A stretch of 64,000 nt of DNA from Hassallia byssoidea VB512170 (GCF_000817785.2 NZ_JTCM02000023.1:1-64000), one strand, 5' to 3'; shown: positions 1 through 9,063, numbered from the stretch's first letter. Numbers and translations are program-made. Notes: generated by a model not told the origin, from the sequence alone.

Positions 1-616
1 GACAAAACCGGACAGCCATATAGCTGAAATAGTCGTGGAGTTTTGAGGATCTTTAATACAAGGCTGTCCGGTAATGTCGGCGTTTTAGTGTAGGGGTACT
101 GCGATGCAGCGCGATCGCACCTGCGGAATGTCGGTTAAAATTCCGAAAAAAATCTCAAAAAGTCCTAAAAATAAAATTACACTTTTTTTGGCACTTCTGA
201 TATTAGTATTAATTCTCTATAAATCAATACGTAAACCTACTTAAAGAGTCTTGCTTTATCAATTAAATAACTGTATTGTTAAAAGTGGCTTTTCAAAAAA
301 AGCGCTAACAAAAGATAATTCCAGCGCATTGAAAAATGCGTTGCCTTGGTGAATTGAGAAATATCGATATCAAATTTATGTTTGTATTCGGTTGTCATTG
401 ACATCACCAGGAATTTTCGGTATGGATACTATAGATTTATGAGGATTGATACCACTGATGTGGAGTTTCTAAACAAAAAGAGTGCGATCGCGTATCTAAA
501 TAAATTTGACTAAACTCCACTTAACTACTAGCAGTTGAAAATTACAGTTGCCTTTAGACAACTAAATTTTCACTTGATGTCAATAAAAAATTAGTGAGTT
601 GTATTCAGTAAAAATC
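1..616. other. Leader region upstream of the tyrosinase cofactor gene
   Basis: No gene is supported here. The stretch is AT-rich and holds a short inverted-repeat element at its left edge (separate entry) and HIP1-type octamers near 110 and 485. Promoter elements for the downstream melC1-like gene must lie here, but no box is clear enough to call. Confidence 0.5.
8..71. repeat. Short inverted-repeat element, copy A
   Basis: CCGGACAGCC at 8-17 is perfectly inverted as GGCTGTCCGG at 62-71. The interior contains GTCGTGGAGTTTTGAGGATC, nearly matched in another element at 21342-21446, which also has inverted ends beginning GACAAAA. The two look like members of a small non-coding palindromic family; this one may continue left of the window. 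Confidence 0.5.
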
Positions 617-1018
617 ATGTTTTCTAGTTTTTCTCGTCGTCAATTTTTAAACCTAATCAGCTTCGTGGGTATTGGAACCGTAGTAGCGGGAAGTGTTCCA
701 TTCCTTGGCAACTTATTCGTTAGTAAAGCTGAAGCTCAAGAGATTTCTGAGGAAGTATACAAAGGTAGAAAATATAGGATCGTCACCAATCAAACGCAAG
801 ATCCGACTGGAAATATAGATAATACATTTGACACATCAAAACAGCTATTTCTTGATGACAAACAAATTAGAATTATCAGAAATAAGAAAACAGACAAATA
901 TATGACACCTGTTTTATTTGGGGAGTTTAACTCGCCCCATGAAATAGCGAGAAGGTTAATAGACCAGGGAATAAAGTTTCCTATTGGTGAGGTAAAGCTA
1001 GATCCTAATGTTGATTGA
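617..1018 (+). CDS. Tyrosinase cofactor, MelC1-like, with Tat signal
   Basis: This is a 133-residue protein resembling the MelC1 apotyrosinase chaperones of Streptomyces, which deliver copper to tyrosinase and carry it out of the cell. The N-terminus has a twin-arginine signal (SRRQFL, Arg7-Arg8), a hydrophobic segment and a likely cleavage site after AEA near residue 41. The mature part has the family pattern: YKGR, then a beta segment LFLDDKQIRIIRN, then a C-terminal helix containing SPHEIARRLID. The ATG at 617 is chosen over an upstream TTG at 599 because it places the signal at the normal distance. The tyrosinase gene starts 63 bases downstream, which supports the assignment. Family membership is inferred from pattern and context; the sequence is divergent from actinobacterial MelC1. 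Confidence 0.72.
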   Translation: MFSSFSRRQFLNLISFVGIGTVVAGSVPFLGNLFVSKAEAQEISEEVYKGRKYRIVTNQTQDPTGNIDNTFDTSKQLFLDDKQIRIIRNKKTDKYMTPVLFGEFNSPHEIARRLIDQGIKFPIGEVKLDPNVD

Positions 1019-1081
1019 AAATTATTGGCGTAAGCATTTAAGGAATTGAAAAAACTCGCCAGCAAAAAATTGAGGTGGAAG

Positions 1082-2029
1082 ATGAAGAATATTAGAAAAA
1101 ATTTCAGGTATCTGAGTAGCACTGAAAAACAAAACTACATTTCGGCAGTCAAAGCAGTCAAAGCTAGTATTAGTCGTACTACGGACCGTAGCATTTACGA
1201 TGAGTATGTGCTTTGGCATACTTTAGCAACCGCACACGAAGACCCAAGCGATCCCAGGCATTTCCGTAATGCTGCTCACGTGGGTCCGGCGTTTCTTCCT
1301 TGGCATCGCTATTATCTTTACAGATTTGAACGGCAACTACAAAAAAGAGTGCCTGGTGTGACAATTCCCTACTGGGACTGGACGCAAGATGCTGACGATC
1401 CTTTCAATTCACCACTTTGGGATGATGACTTTATGGGAGGTAATGGTGACCCTGAGGATAATAACTTAGTTAAGACTGGTCCATTTGCAACCGATCAATG
1501 GATAACCATTAATGTGGATGGCAATCCTAAGGGAGGCTTACAACGCGAGTTTGGTAAATTCAGTAAAGGACTACCAACTCGAACAAATGTGCAGACTGCG
1601 ATTGAGGAAACTCCTTACGATCAAGAACCATGGAACATAGATAGCAGTCCCAGCCATCGCAATCGGCTTGAAGGCTTCCTCCCTCCGGGCGGATCAATTA
1701 ATCCAGACGGATCGCTTATTATTAATCCAGACGGAACATTAGCTGTTGAATTACACAACCAAGCTCATACATGGATCGGGGGAGATATGTCAAATGTGAA
1801 TATTTCGCCAAACGATCCAGTTTTTTGGCTGCATCATTGCAACGTAGATCGGCTCTGGGCAATATGGCAAGAAAAGAACCCAAGCCAAGGATATCTACCC
1901 ACTGGTGACGGACCAGAGGGACACAATCTCTACGACCTAATGTATCCTTGGGATGGGAAAACTACCAGGCTAAAGGCTAGACCCGTAGAAGTTCTAAATT
2001 CTAGAAGACTCGGCATCTACTACGATTAG
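1082..2029 (+). CDS. Tyrosinase (type-3 copper monooxygenase)
   Basis: Tyrosinase hydroxylates monophenols and oxidises o-diphenols to quinones at a dinuclear copper centre. All six copper-ligand histidines can be placed: CuA His52, His66 and His75 (HVGPAFLPWH, nine-residue spacing as in Streptomyces enzymes) and CuB His225, His229 and His251 (HNQAH, then SPNDPVFWLHH). The 315-residue length is typical for bacterial tyrosinase plus a short insertion (about residues 195-220, proline- and glycine-rich). The ATG at 1082 follows a GAGGTGGAAG ribosome binding site; the open frame extends back to a TTG at 1046. The protein has no signal peptide of its own, so export would depend on the Tat signal of the upstream MelC1-like partner. 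Likely roles are melanin-like pigment formation or phenol oxidation. Confidence 0.9.
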   Translation: MKNIRKNFRYLSSTEKQNYISAVKAVKASISRTTDRSIYDEYVLWHTLATAHEDPSDPRHFRNAAHVGPAFLPWHRYYLYRFERQLQKRVPGVTIPYWDWTQDADDPFNSPLWDDDFMGGNGDPEDNNLVKTGPFATDQWITINVDGNPKGGLQREFGKFSKGLPTRTNVQTAIEETPYDQEPWNIDSSPSHRNRLEGFLPPGGSINPDGSLIINPDGTLAVELHNQAHTWIGGDMSNVNISPNDPVFWLHHCNVDRLWAIWQEKNPSQGYLPTGDGPEGHNLYDLMYPWDGKTTRLKARPVEVLNSRRLGIYYD

Positions 2030-2080
2030 TGGATCGGCGCAATAGAAAATCAAAACAATTTTTCTGTTTTCTACCAGATT

Positions 2081-2176
2081 TAGGACTTACGCACTTCCTT
2101 CGTCGTCACCATTGAATTGACCTAGGGGCAATTCATGAATTGCCCCTACAAGACTTTAGTTTTGCACTCATTCCTA
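2081..2176. mobile_element. MITE-like element, TA-flanked, copy 1
   Basis: A 96-bp non-coding element begins TA-GGACTTACGCAC and ends with a degraded inverted copy before TA. Its centre is a perfect palindrome around GGGGCAATTCATGAATTGCC. The copy at 17680-17776 is the same element in the opposite orientation with intact ends. TA at both borders suggests mobilisation by an IS630/Tc1-type transposase, which is not encoded here. Confidence 0.65.
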
Positions 2177-2259
2177 CAGATTATTAAAGCAGAAAGAAGC
2201 GCGATCGCGCTGCATCTTTGAATGGCATCTGTTGTCCAACATCTGTCAAGGATGCGCTG

Positions 2260-2550
2260 TCAGTGAGCAAATAATTCCCCAATTCCCGTATATGGCTGCA
2301 ACGGCAAAATTTCAAAGTTCAAAGCTTTTGCTTGCTTCATTGGGAACTTGTTAACAGCCTCTGTTAGTTCTTCTAAGCTGTTTGCCTCACAAAGTAAGAC
2401 GGCGCCACTCATATCAGCAATGTAATATATAGAACGTACTAAACCTGCGGCGTAGTACTCCCAAACCTTCGCCGCTTCATCTTTTACTAGAGGTAATACC
2501 TTCTCCATTGGTGTACCTTCAGCTACCCGCGCTATGACTAAAAACTGCAT
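2260..2550 (-). CDS. Small conserved protein, probable dimeric alpha/beta-barrel fold
   Basis: This is a 96-residue soluble protein with the layout of muconolactone-isomerase/YciI-like ferredoxin-fold proteins: an opening strand (MQFLVIARVAEG), a helix with VLPLVKDEAAKVWEYYAAG, a strand (VRSIYYIADMSGAVLLCEA), a helix and a closing strand (LNFEILPLQPY). It has no signal or membrane segment. It lies downstream of the quinone reductase on the same strand, separated by about 130 bp of tandem repeats. Its ATG is preceded by AAAGGAGATTGTC, a good ribosome binding site. The exact reaction, if any, is unknown. Confidence 0.7.
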   Translation of the reverse strand: MQFLVIARVAEGTPMEKVLPLVKDEAAKVWEYYAAGLVRSIYYIADMSGAVLLCEANSLEELTEAVNKFPMKQAKALNFEILPLQPYTGIGELFAH

Positions 2551-2562
2551 GACAATCTCCTT

Positions 2563-2673
2563 TTTGGGGAATGGGGAATGGGGAATGGGTAATGGGGAAT
2601 GGGTAATGGGGAATAAAAATAATTACCAATTACCTATTACCTATTCCCAATTACCTATTACCTATTCCCAATC
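2563..2673. repeat. Short tandem repeats (GGGGAAT / TACCTATT units)
   Basis: Seven-base units of the GGGGAAT/GGGTAAT type are followed by complementary ATTACC/ATTCCC units, so the tract can fold back on itself. Similar tracts recur at 9885-10025, 12178-12212 and 29744-29862. These are short tandemly repeated repetitive sequences common between cyanobacterial genes. Confidence 0.8.
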
Positions 2674-2680
2674 TTTTTTA

Positions 2681-3673
2681 TCACTTCATATTCAGCACTA
2701 ACTTACCACCTGCTTGAGCGTTAGCAACTGCCGCCAATGCCTCAGCAGCTTTTTCTAAAGGCATTGTTCGCGGTGGAACTGGCTTGATAAAACCTTCGTT
2801 ATACCAACTCAAAATTTCTCTCAGTGAATTCCGCACCCTTTCAATATCGCGGAGCGTATATGCTGCAAAGTCTGTACCCACAATCGAGCAGTTTTTCACC
2901 AGTGGCACGAGGATACTGACTTCCGGTATTTTGCCGCTAGCTGCACCAATCGGCAAAATCCGCCCTTCAAAGGCAATGCACTGCGTCGTTGCCGCAAATA
3001 AATCACCGCCAACGGTTTCAAATATTACATTTGCTCCCTTGCCATCAGTAATTTCTAGGACTTTTTCGGCGACGTTTTCAGTTTTGTAATCTATCGCATG
3101 TGCCCCCATATCCTGAAGCACTTTCAGCTTTTGGGCACCGCTAGTCGTGGCGATAACTGTTGCACCCATCTTTTTACCTACTTGGATAGCAGCAGAACCA
3201 GTACCGCCGGTGCCACCGGTAACTAACAATGTCTCTCCTGGTTGTAATTGGGCGCGATACCCCAATGCTATGTGTGCTGTGCCATAGATAACAGGTAACG
3301 CCGCTGCTTCCGAAAAATCAATATTGTCGGGAATCGCTAAAACGTTGGTAGCCAAAGCGACAAGCTCTTGGGCAAAAGCACCAAAATGAGGATTACCATC
3401 CTTGAAATAAGGCAATACGGCAAGTACGCGGCTACCCACTTTCACATCGCTGCTATTACTTTCTATCACCTCACCTGCTGCCTCAAATCCCGGACTAAAA
3501 GGTAATGTTGGCGGAAGTTGGAATTTACCTGCAATTGCAAGGATATCGGCAGGATTGATACCTGCTGCGTGTACTGCAATTCGCACTTCACCTTCTGTCA
3601 GGGGAACATTTGGCACGTCTTCTAGCACAAGGCTTGCTGGTTCTCCCCAAGATTTGCACAATGCTGCTTTCAT
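2681..3673 (-). CDS. NADPH:quinone oxidoreductase family protein (zinc-less MDR)
   Basis: A medium-chain dehydrogenase/reductase of 330 residues, the usual length for the quinone-oxidoreductase branch. The N-terminal GroES-like domain carries GINPADILAIAG and FSPGFEAAGEV. The central Rossmann fold has the nucleotide-binding loop VTGGTGGTGSAAIQ near residues 151-164. Structural and catalytic zinc cysteines are absent, as expected for this branch. The likely activity is NADPH-dependent reduction of quinones or activated double bonds in the cytoplasm; the substrate cannot be read from sequence. It is one of three oxidoreductase genes on the minus strand between 2.6 and 5.9 kb. Confidence 0.85.
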   Translation of the reverse strand: MKAALCKSWGEPASLVLEDVPNVPLTEGEVRIAVHAAGINPADILAIAGKFQLPPTLPFSPGFEAAGEVIESNSSDVKVGSRVLAVLPYFKDGNPHFGAFAQELVALATNVLAIPDNIDFSEAAALPVIYGTAHIALGYRAQLQPGETLLVTGGTGGTGSAAIQVGKKMGATVIATTSGAQKLKVLQDMGAHAIDYKTENVAEKVLEITDGKGANVIFETVGGDLFAATTQCIAFEGRILPIGAASGKIPEVSILVPLVKNCSIVGTDFAAYTLRDIERVRNSLREILSWYNEGFIKPVPPRTMPLEKAAEALAAVANAQAGGKLVLNMK

Positions 3674-4056
3674 AACTATACTATGCTGTGAATTGCCCTA
3701 ATTTTATTGAACGTTTACAACAATCTTGAGCCAGTGCCGTGCGGAGGTACACATACGGCAGCGCGTTGCGCGGGTTAAGCGCGCTATCTGCGACTGCCGT
3801 TCCGTTGAGGCATCTGCCGTGCCGTTCTGCTGATTGGACTTTATGTAGCGATGAGCTTCAGTAATATTATCCAAGGAGAAAATACGATCAATTACAGGTT
3901 TGAGCTTGCCGATTTGCAGCCATACTCGAAGATAGTTGCATTTTTGGCGGCAGCGTTTGCCAGAATTTCTAACATCAGTTTTGATTGGTTCGCAGTCAGC
4001 TTAGTTGAGGACTTCAGTCCTCACTACAAATTACGCCTACCCAACAGTGTTACTTG
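3674..4056. other. Intergenic region with palindromic repeats
   Basis: There is no convincing gene. GC-rich repeat matter lies near 3735-3830 (GTGCCGTGCGG, GCAGCGCGTTGCGCGGG, TGCCGTGCCGTTC), and GAGGACTTCAGTCCTCACTAC at 4011-4031 is a palindromic motif that recurs at 15051-15102. A 73-codon open frame at 3851-4072 runs into the antisense end of the SDR gene and is not credible. Confidence 0.5.
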
Positions 4057-4809
4057 CTACTGTACGGTATAGCCGCCATCAATTACTAAGTTTTGTCCTG
4101 TAATGTAAGAAGCTGCGTTTGAACATAAAAAGACAACGGCTTCTGCAACTTCTTCAGCTTCCCCTAACCGCTTGAGGGGAATAGTTGCTGTCATTTCCTG
4201 AAGGACTTCTTCTCGAAAATTTGCCAAAATATCAGTCGAAATAAGACCGGGACTTACTGCATTAATACGAATTCCCTGGCTAGCATATTCTAGTGCAGCT
4301 GAACGAGTTAGCCCAACAACTCCGCCTTTGGCTGCACTGTAGGCAGAAAGACCGGGTGCAGCGATAACAGTACCGCCCATAGATGCCATATTAACGATCG
4401 CTCCCCCACCTGTTTTCAGCATCGCCGGAATTTCATACTTTAAACAAAGCCAAACCCCTTTCAAATTGACATCAATCTCAGAATCCCAGTCTTCTTCGGT
4501 TCTTTCAGTTAACGGAATCGGTTTCCCAAAACCTGCGTTGTTAAAAGCACAATCCAAACGACCATAAATTTCTACTGTTTTCTTGACTAATGCTTCAATT
4601 TGTGCTGCGTTAGTGACATCTGTTTGTATAAATAAAGCTTCACTTCCGGCTTCTTTGACTAAGCGCACAGTTTCTTCACCTTCTTCGGTGCGACGAGCTG
4701 CAATGACAACTTTCGCGCCTTCTTTGGCAAAAGTAACTGCTGTTGCTCGACCAATCCCGGAACTACCACCAGTGACAATTGCAACTTTACCGTCTAATTT
4801 ACCAGCCAT
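4057..4809 (-). CDS. SDR family NAD(P)-dependent oxidoreductase
   Basis: A classical short-chain dehydrogenase of 250 residues. It has the cofactor motif TGGSSGIG near the N-terminus, the structural NNAG motif, the catalytic Ser in MASMGG, and the Tyr-x-x-x-Lys pair in YSAAKGG. The C-terminus ends GYITGQNLVIDGG-like, typical of the FabG/glucose-1-dehydrogenase branch. The ATG at 4809 is chosen because AGGAG lies eight bases upstream; an 11-residue in-frame extension to 4842 lacks support. Substrate is not determinable. It stands with the quinone reductases on either side. Confidence 0.88.
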   Translation of the reverse strand: MAGKLDGKVAIVTGGSSGIGRATAVTFAKEGAKVVIAARRTEEGEETVRLVKEAGSEALFIQTDVTNAAQIEALVKKTVEIYGRLDCAFNNAGFGKPIPLTERTEEDWDSEIDVNLKGVWLCLKYEIPAMLKTGGGAIVNMASMGGTVIAAPGLSAYSAAKGGVVGLTRSAALEYASQGIRINAVSPGLISTDILANFREEVLQEMTATIPLKRLGEAEEVAEAVVFLCSNAASYITGQNLVIDGGYTVQ

Positions 4810-4893
4810 AAATTCTCCTGAAATTGAATATGGAAACGCCAAGGTACATAGAGGTTATATTTAATTTATACAGTCTTTTCCCCAAATGTTTGT

Positions 4894-5841
4894 TCAATCC
4901 GAAATGTGCAAAACTGCTTTGCCAGTAAAGCGCCTATCTAAGAGTTGTTGTGCTAAATCTGCTACTTGCATCCAAGATGCTTCTAAATCGATGGGGGGAC
5001 GCAAGTGATTATCTGCTACTAGTCGCGCCAGCCGTGCTAAACCAATTGATGCAGGTTCGCTTTTTAACTCGTGGAATAAAATCAGACCGTACAAACTAGC
5101 GCCACCTGTACCGTAAAAGCGCCTAGCGTCAAATGTAATTTCATGCTGTTCGGATGTGCCAAATAGAACGCATGTTCCATCAGGTGCTAATAAACCTAGA
5201 GCGGCTGAAAGTATCTTTCCGCCAACGGATTCTAAAATTAAATCGTAGGGTGCATACTGAGTTGCGGATGTCAGGTCTTCACCAATAACTACATCTTGCG
5301 CTCCCGATTCTTTCACCAGCTTTTCTAATTCTGCTTTACGAATGTGTGCAACTACGTGCGCTCCTGAGTGGTTTGCCAATTGACACGCGATCATACCGAC
5401 TCCACCGGATGCCCCTGTAATTAAAACCGAGCGTCCTAACAAAGAACCACCACGCGCTAAAGCGTGCATTGCTGTCAAACCGGCGACGGGTAAAGTCGCT
5501 GCTTGAGCAAATGAGACTGATGACGGTAATTCTGCTAGAGAGTTAGTAGGAACTGCTACGAATTCCGCCCAAGCACCTTCTTTTACGAACCCAACTACAC
5601 GAGTTCCAGACGGAGGACTAGAACCATCCGCTGCCGCTACTTCAACTGTCCCTGCTAAGTCCCAACCCGGCTGCCAACCAGCTTCTGCCGTGGTGCTACG
5701 TTTAACCTCACCTCGGTTGAGAGAAATTGCAGCAACTTTTATTAGTGCTTGAGATGGGGTGGGTACAGGTGCATCAACTTCACTAATTGTCAAGCGTCCT
5801 GTAACATTTGGATCGACAACAACGGCACGCATTTTGTTCAT
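4894..5841 (-). CDS. Zinc-binding-dehydrogenase-type oxidoreductase (MDR)
   Basis: A second medium-chain reductase, 315 residues. The GroES-like N-terminal domain contains SLNRGEVKRS and GWDLAGTVE. The Rossmann segment has ITGASGGVGMIACQLA around residues 139-154, then a nucleotide-contact region AHIRKAELEKLVKESGA. As in quinone oxidoreductases, zinc ligands are missing. Two ATGs (5841 and 5832) are possible; the first is used. It is only distantly similar to the MDR protein at 2681-3673, so it is a paralog in the broad sense rather than a recent duplicate. Confidence 0.83.
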   Translation of the reverse strand: MNKMRAVVVDPNVTGRLTISEVDAPVPTPSQALIKVAAISLNRGEVKRSTTAEAGWQPGWDLAGTVEVAAADGSSPPSGTRVVGFVKEGAWAEFVAVPTNSLAELPSSVSFAQAATLPVAGLTAMHALARGGSLLGRSVLITGASGGVGMIACQLANHSGAHVVAHIRKAELEKLVKESGAQDVVIGEDLTSATQYAPYDLILESVGGKILSAALGLLAPDGTCVLFGTSEQHEITFDARRFYGTGGASLYGLILFHELKSEPASIGLARLARLVADNHLRPPIDLEASWMQVADLAQQLLDRRFTGKAVLHISD

Positions 5842-5912
5842 TTTTATATAGGGAATGGGGAAGAAGAAAGATTTTCACCTTCAGAATAAAATGTGCTGAA
5901 GGCTATAGTATT

Positions 5913-7709
5913 TCAGATTCTTGCTGGTTTTTGTAAGTTCTTGCTATTTTCTTTTATTTTTAATTCTTTGGAAGTGGCAAACTGCGGATAAAGCTTACTT
6001 AATAACTGTGCTATCTCTTCAGAGCTAGAAGAGTTGATTAAACTCAGGTTTAAAGGCGCTTTACTGATAAACTTGGCATAAGATTCACTTAAATAAGGAC
6101 GATAATTCGCTTTGTTGACAAGATGAGTTTCAAAAAAAGCCACACTGAGAGCTTTGACATAAGAGTAAGCTGGTGTGCGATTAGGACCAAGTAATCCATT
6201 TGGTACAGGTATCACTCTTTGACTGGGAGGTGGATCTGTTTCCACTGTGAAGTGAGTACCATTTTCAATTAATGCTAAATATTTATCTGGATTTGGTAGC
6301 CTGGTAAAAGGAAAAATCTGTTCTGGTACGGCTGGGGTAAAAATATCTTGACTACCAGCTAATAACATTGTGGGAATTTTAATTTGACTTACTCCTTTAG
6401 ATCCAAAAATTGTACTACCCAAAGGATTAAATGCCAAAATTGCTTTTACCCGCTCATCTTTAATCGGATAAATAGCTGGTTGTACTTCCAACGCTGCACA
6501 CTGTAAGAAAACTGATAAATTTAACGAACGGTTGGGACTACAATCTTTACGGACTTGCGGAAAATTTATTGTTGCACCTGCTAATGCTAAAGCAGTATAT
6601 CCGCCTAAAGAATGTCCGATTACTCCTACTTTTTGAAGATTTAATTTACTTTTGAGATTAACATCAGAATCGTTAAGGCGTTGAAGTTCATCTAATAAGT
6701 ATTTTACATCTAACGGACGGTTAATTAATTCTGTTGCTTGTGGGGGACCTGCAAATCCTGATAAGAATTGTTGAAACTCCTTAGAGTTAGTTTCTGGGTG
6801 TTCAATGACCGCAATTGCAAAGCCATAGGATACTAAATGTTTAGCTAAATAGACAAATGTATTGCGGTCTTCTGCCAAGCCGTGAGAAATTACAATTACG
6901 GGGAAAGGTGAAGAAAAGCTAGCTGTTTTATTCTGCCGTGATTGAGGTAAATATAAATCTGCGTCATACTTGCGTTCTAAGATAGATCCAGATTGTCCAT
7001 CACGCGATCGCTCGCGCAAATTTAAAGTGAATTTTTGGTAATTAAAATCACCTGGAAGTCGAATATCTGGTTGTTGCGAAAAATCAATTTGCGCTTGTGT
7101 TGTATCTTTATCTGCTATTTGTTGTAATGCCGCAACTACTGCATCTCTTTTTTTCAGTAAATCTGATAATTGCCCAAATGTATTTACCGTTTCCGAAAAG
7201 TTCAAACGAATACTAGGGCTAGGATATCGACGTATGATATTAACTAATGTTAAACCTTCTGAGTCAGCAGCAGATAAAATAAGTGCAGAACGTAAAGCGT
7301 AAAAACCATTTTGTCTAGTTTCCACTTGCACTAATTCTCCCAAACGTTGCAGTATTTTTTCGCCTATGGGGGAATAGGTAAACTGTGATACTAAGGTGGG
7401 GCTAGTATTAAATTTGGTTTGGAGAAATTCTCGTAGTTGTGCTAATTGTTCTGGTTTAGCACGTCGAGTATAAAAGGCAAAGTCGGAAGTAATTTTACCT
7501 TGTTTAGCAAACAGTTCTAAATCATTGGTGGAGATGGAAAAGTCACCAAATGGAGGGTAATAAAAATCAATGCGATCGGCTCCTAGTGCAGGTGTTGTAA
7601 TTGCTACACTGGATATAACTCCGAAAAAAGAACGGAGAATCGCTTTTCCTATCCAATGCTGCTTTTTGTGAAGTATCTTACTAAAATAATCTATATTGTG
7701 CTGTGTCAT
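5913..7709 (-). CDS. Secreted alpha/beta hydrolase with N-terminal DUF1400
   Basis: A 598-residue protein of a cyanobacterial type that joins an N-terminal DUF1400 region (about residues 45-175) to an alpha/beta-hydrolase domain (about 220-550). The N-terminus has a signal-peptide-like hydrophobic run ending ALGA. The hydrolase shows the nucleophile elbow GHSLGG, an acid in LLAGSQDIFTPA and a late His in ENGTHFTVE, giving a plausible Ser-Asp-His triad. Many such proteins are annotated as lipases or dienelactone hydrolases; the substrate is unknown. The ATG at 7709 is preferred over a GTG at 7736 because it shortens the signal to a normal length. Confidence 0.83.
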   Translation of the reverse strand: MTQHNIDYFSKILHKKQHWIGKAILRSFFGVISSVAITTPALGADRIDFYYPPFGDFSISTNDLELFAKQGKITSDFAFYTRRAKPEQLAQLREFLQTKFNTSPTLVSQFTYSPIGEKILQRLGELVQVETRQNGFYALRSALILSAADSEGLTLVNIIRRYPSPSIRLNFSETVNTFGQLSDLLKKRDAVVAALQQIADKDTTQAQIDFSQQPDIRLPGDFNYQKFTLNLRERSRDGQSGSILERKYDADLYLPQSRQNKTASFSSPFPVIVISHGLAEDRNTFVYLAKHLVSYGFAIAVIEHPETNSKEFQQFLSGFAGPPQATELINRPLDVKYLLDELQRLNDSDVNLKSKLNLQKVGVIGHSLGGYTALALAGATINFPQVRKDCSPNRSLNLSVFLQCAALEVQPAIYPIKDERVKAILAFNPLGSTIFGSKGVSQIKIPTMLLAGSQDIFTPAVPEQIFPFTRLPNPDKYLALIENGTHFTVETDPPPSQRVIPVPNGLLGPNRTPAYSYVKALSVAFFETHLVNKANYRPYLSESYAKFISKAPLNLSLINSSSSEEIAQLLSKLYPQFATSKELKIKENSKNLQKPARI

Positions 7710-7777
7710 TGCCACTACTGCAAGAGTGTCTGCCACAGTATGATATAACTTTTTGTTTGGTGAAAATATCTAGTTTC

Positions 7778-7811
7778 ATATCCCCGACTTCGCAGAACTT
7801 GTCGGGGATAT
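7778..7811. repeat. Hairpin between two minus-strand genes
   Basis: ATATCCCCGAC at 7778-7788 is perfectly inverted at 7801-7811 with a 12-base loop. It lies downstream of the 72-aa gene and upstream of the hydrolase gene, so it may end the former's transcript. The T-rich run is on the plus-strand side (TGTTTTTC), which leaves its direction uncertain. Confidence 0.5.
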
Positions 7812-7839
7812 TGTTTTTCACAATAGTAGATTTGGATAG

Positions 7840-8058
7840 CTATCCACTAGATTTTTCCAGTAGATTCTTTAATTGTAAATACGCTTCTTCTGGGCTTAGT
7901 GCTTGAGACTTACTCTCGTCGGGAATGTAAAATTCCCAACTATCAGGAAAGTGATGCACAACAAAGCTAGAGATTAGTCTCAATTTCAAAGCTTTTTTTC
8001 CTAAAGCTTCTGCTTGTTCTGCTAAAGTAATTTCGTCATGAAACTCAGAGTTATTCAT
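7840..8058 (-). CDS. Small conserved hypothetical protein
   Basis: A 72-residue soluble protein with no recognised domain. It has an N-terminal acidic helix (ITLAEQAEALGKKALKLRLISSF), a middle strand region (HHFPDSWEFYIPDESK) and a C-terminal helix (SPEEAYLQLKNLLEKS). The sequence reads as a real small protein rather than random ORF content, with balanced composition and helix-compatible patterning. It is not obviously linked to either neighbour. Confidence 0.55.
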   Translation of the reverse strand: MNNSEFHDEITLAEQAEALGKKALKLRLISSFVVHHFPDSWEFYIPDESKSQALSPEEAYLQLKNLLEKSSG

Positions 8059-8139
8059 GTTTGGTGCAAATTCGTTGCTAGTTGATAGGAATATTGTTAA
8101 TTATTAATCCTATACTCTTTTAGCTACCTTTAAAAATTA

Positions 8140-9063
8140 TTAAGTTGTGTGTAAAGTGTTGTCTGGCTTGTAGCGATTTTCTAGAACGGTTTTTGGGGTG
8201 ACACCGGTAAGGCGTTTAAAATGTAGGTTAAGATGACTTTGGTTCGCAAAGCCGCAAGCTAAAGCAATATCAATTATTGGCATTTGTCCTTGTAATAGCA
8301 GTTGTTTAGCTCGCTCAACTCGCTGCTGAATCACATATTGATGTACAGACATATTCATTGATTGCTTGAAAAGACGACAAAAGTAAAATTCACTTAATTG
8401 AGCGATCGCGGCAATTTCTGCTAGTCTCAAATTATACTGAAGATGAGCGTTGATATATTCAATTACTTTCTGTAATTTGTATTTTGGCAATCCATCTGAA
8501 GAAGTAGAAATCTGAGGAGTGAAAACAGAATATTTTCTCAGCAAATGCGTTATCAATGTTGTTTTTAGTTGCTCGATAAATAAGTTACCAGCGATACCAC
8601 CAGAAACTAGCTCATCTTTAAATGCTGAAAGAATGCCTTGAATTAGTGGGTCTTGCAATGTGGCAAAATGAGGCTTAAGTTCAATGTGATCGCTTTTCAC
8701 CAACTCTTGTCCCACCTTGTTAAACAAGCTTGGTTCAATTCCCACAAACATAAACTCAATATCCTTTAACCATTGACAGCGGTGCAGCACTCCAGCTGGC
8801 AAAATGAAGGTATTACCATGCACTAACTGCTGTAACTTTCCATCAATCCACTGTTCCAAAGGCGTTGGCGAGCAAATGTATGTCAAAATATGCAAGCAGT
8901 GAAGATGTTCTGTAGTATCGTGTGTCGGCTGTTGTTGCAGTTCAAAATGAATATCACTCCACTGAGCGTTTTTGCTAGAAACAATTGGCGATTTGGGCAA
9001 AATTAGATTCGATGCATCTGCTTGACGATAATCGATGATGGTAATTTGCTGTTGCTGCGCCAT
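8140..9063 (-). CDS. AraC family transcriptional regulator
   Basis: About 307 residues. The N-terminal half resembles a cupin-like sensing domain (HCLHILTYICSP, then TFILPAGVLHRCQW). The C-terminal 100 residues are a double helix-turn-helix: LRLAEIAAIAQLSEFYFCRLFKQSM, then MPIIDIALACGFANQSHLNLHFKRLTGVTP, the AraC signature. The start is set at the ATG at 9063; a TTG at 9090 would add nine residues. It is divergent from the Nif3-like gene with about 90 bp between them. Its target could be the oxidoreductase and hydrolase genes downstream on the same strand, but this is only a positional guess. Confidence 0.85.
   Translation of the reverse strand: MAQQQQITIIDYRQADASNLILPKSPIVSSKNAQWSDIHFELQQQPTHDTTEHLHCLHILTYICSPTPLEQWIDGKLQQLVHGNTFILPAGVLHRCQWLKDIEFMFVGIEPSLFNKVGQELVKSDHIELKPHFATLQDPLIQGILSAFKDELVSGGIAGNLFIEQLKTTLITHLLRKYSVFTPQISTSSDGLPKYKLQKVIEYINAHLQYNLRLAEIAAIAQLSEFYFCRLFKQSMNMSVHQYVIQQRVERAKQLLLQGQMPIIDIALACGFANQSHLNLHFKRLTGVTPKTVLENRYKPDNTLHTT

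Noticed and set aside
3851-4072. 73-codon plus-strand open frame
   Set aside because: It runs through a palindromic repeat and antisense into the SDR gene end; no RBS or protein-like pattern.
2681-5841. One biosynthetic operon of three oxidoreductases
   Set aside because: Genes are separated by repeat-containing gaps of 380 and 84 bases and belong to different families; no shared pathway can be shown.
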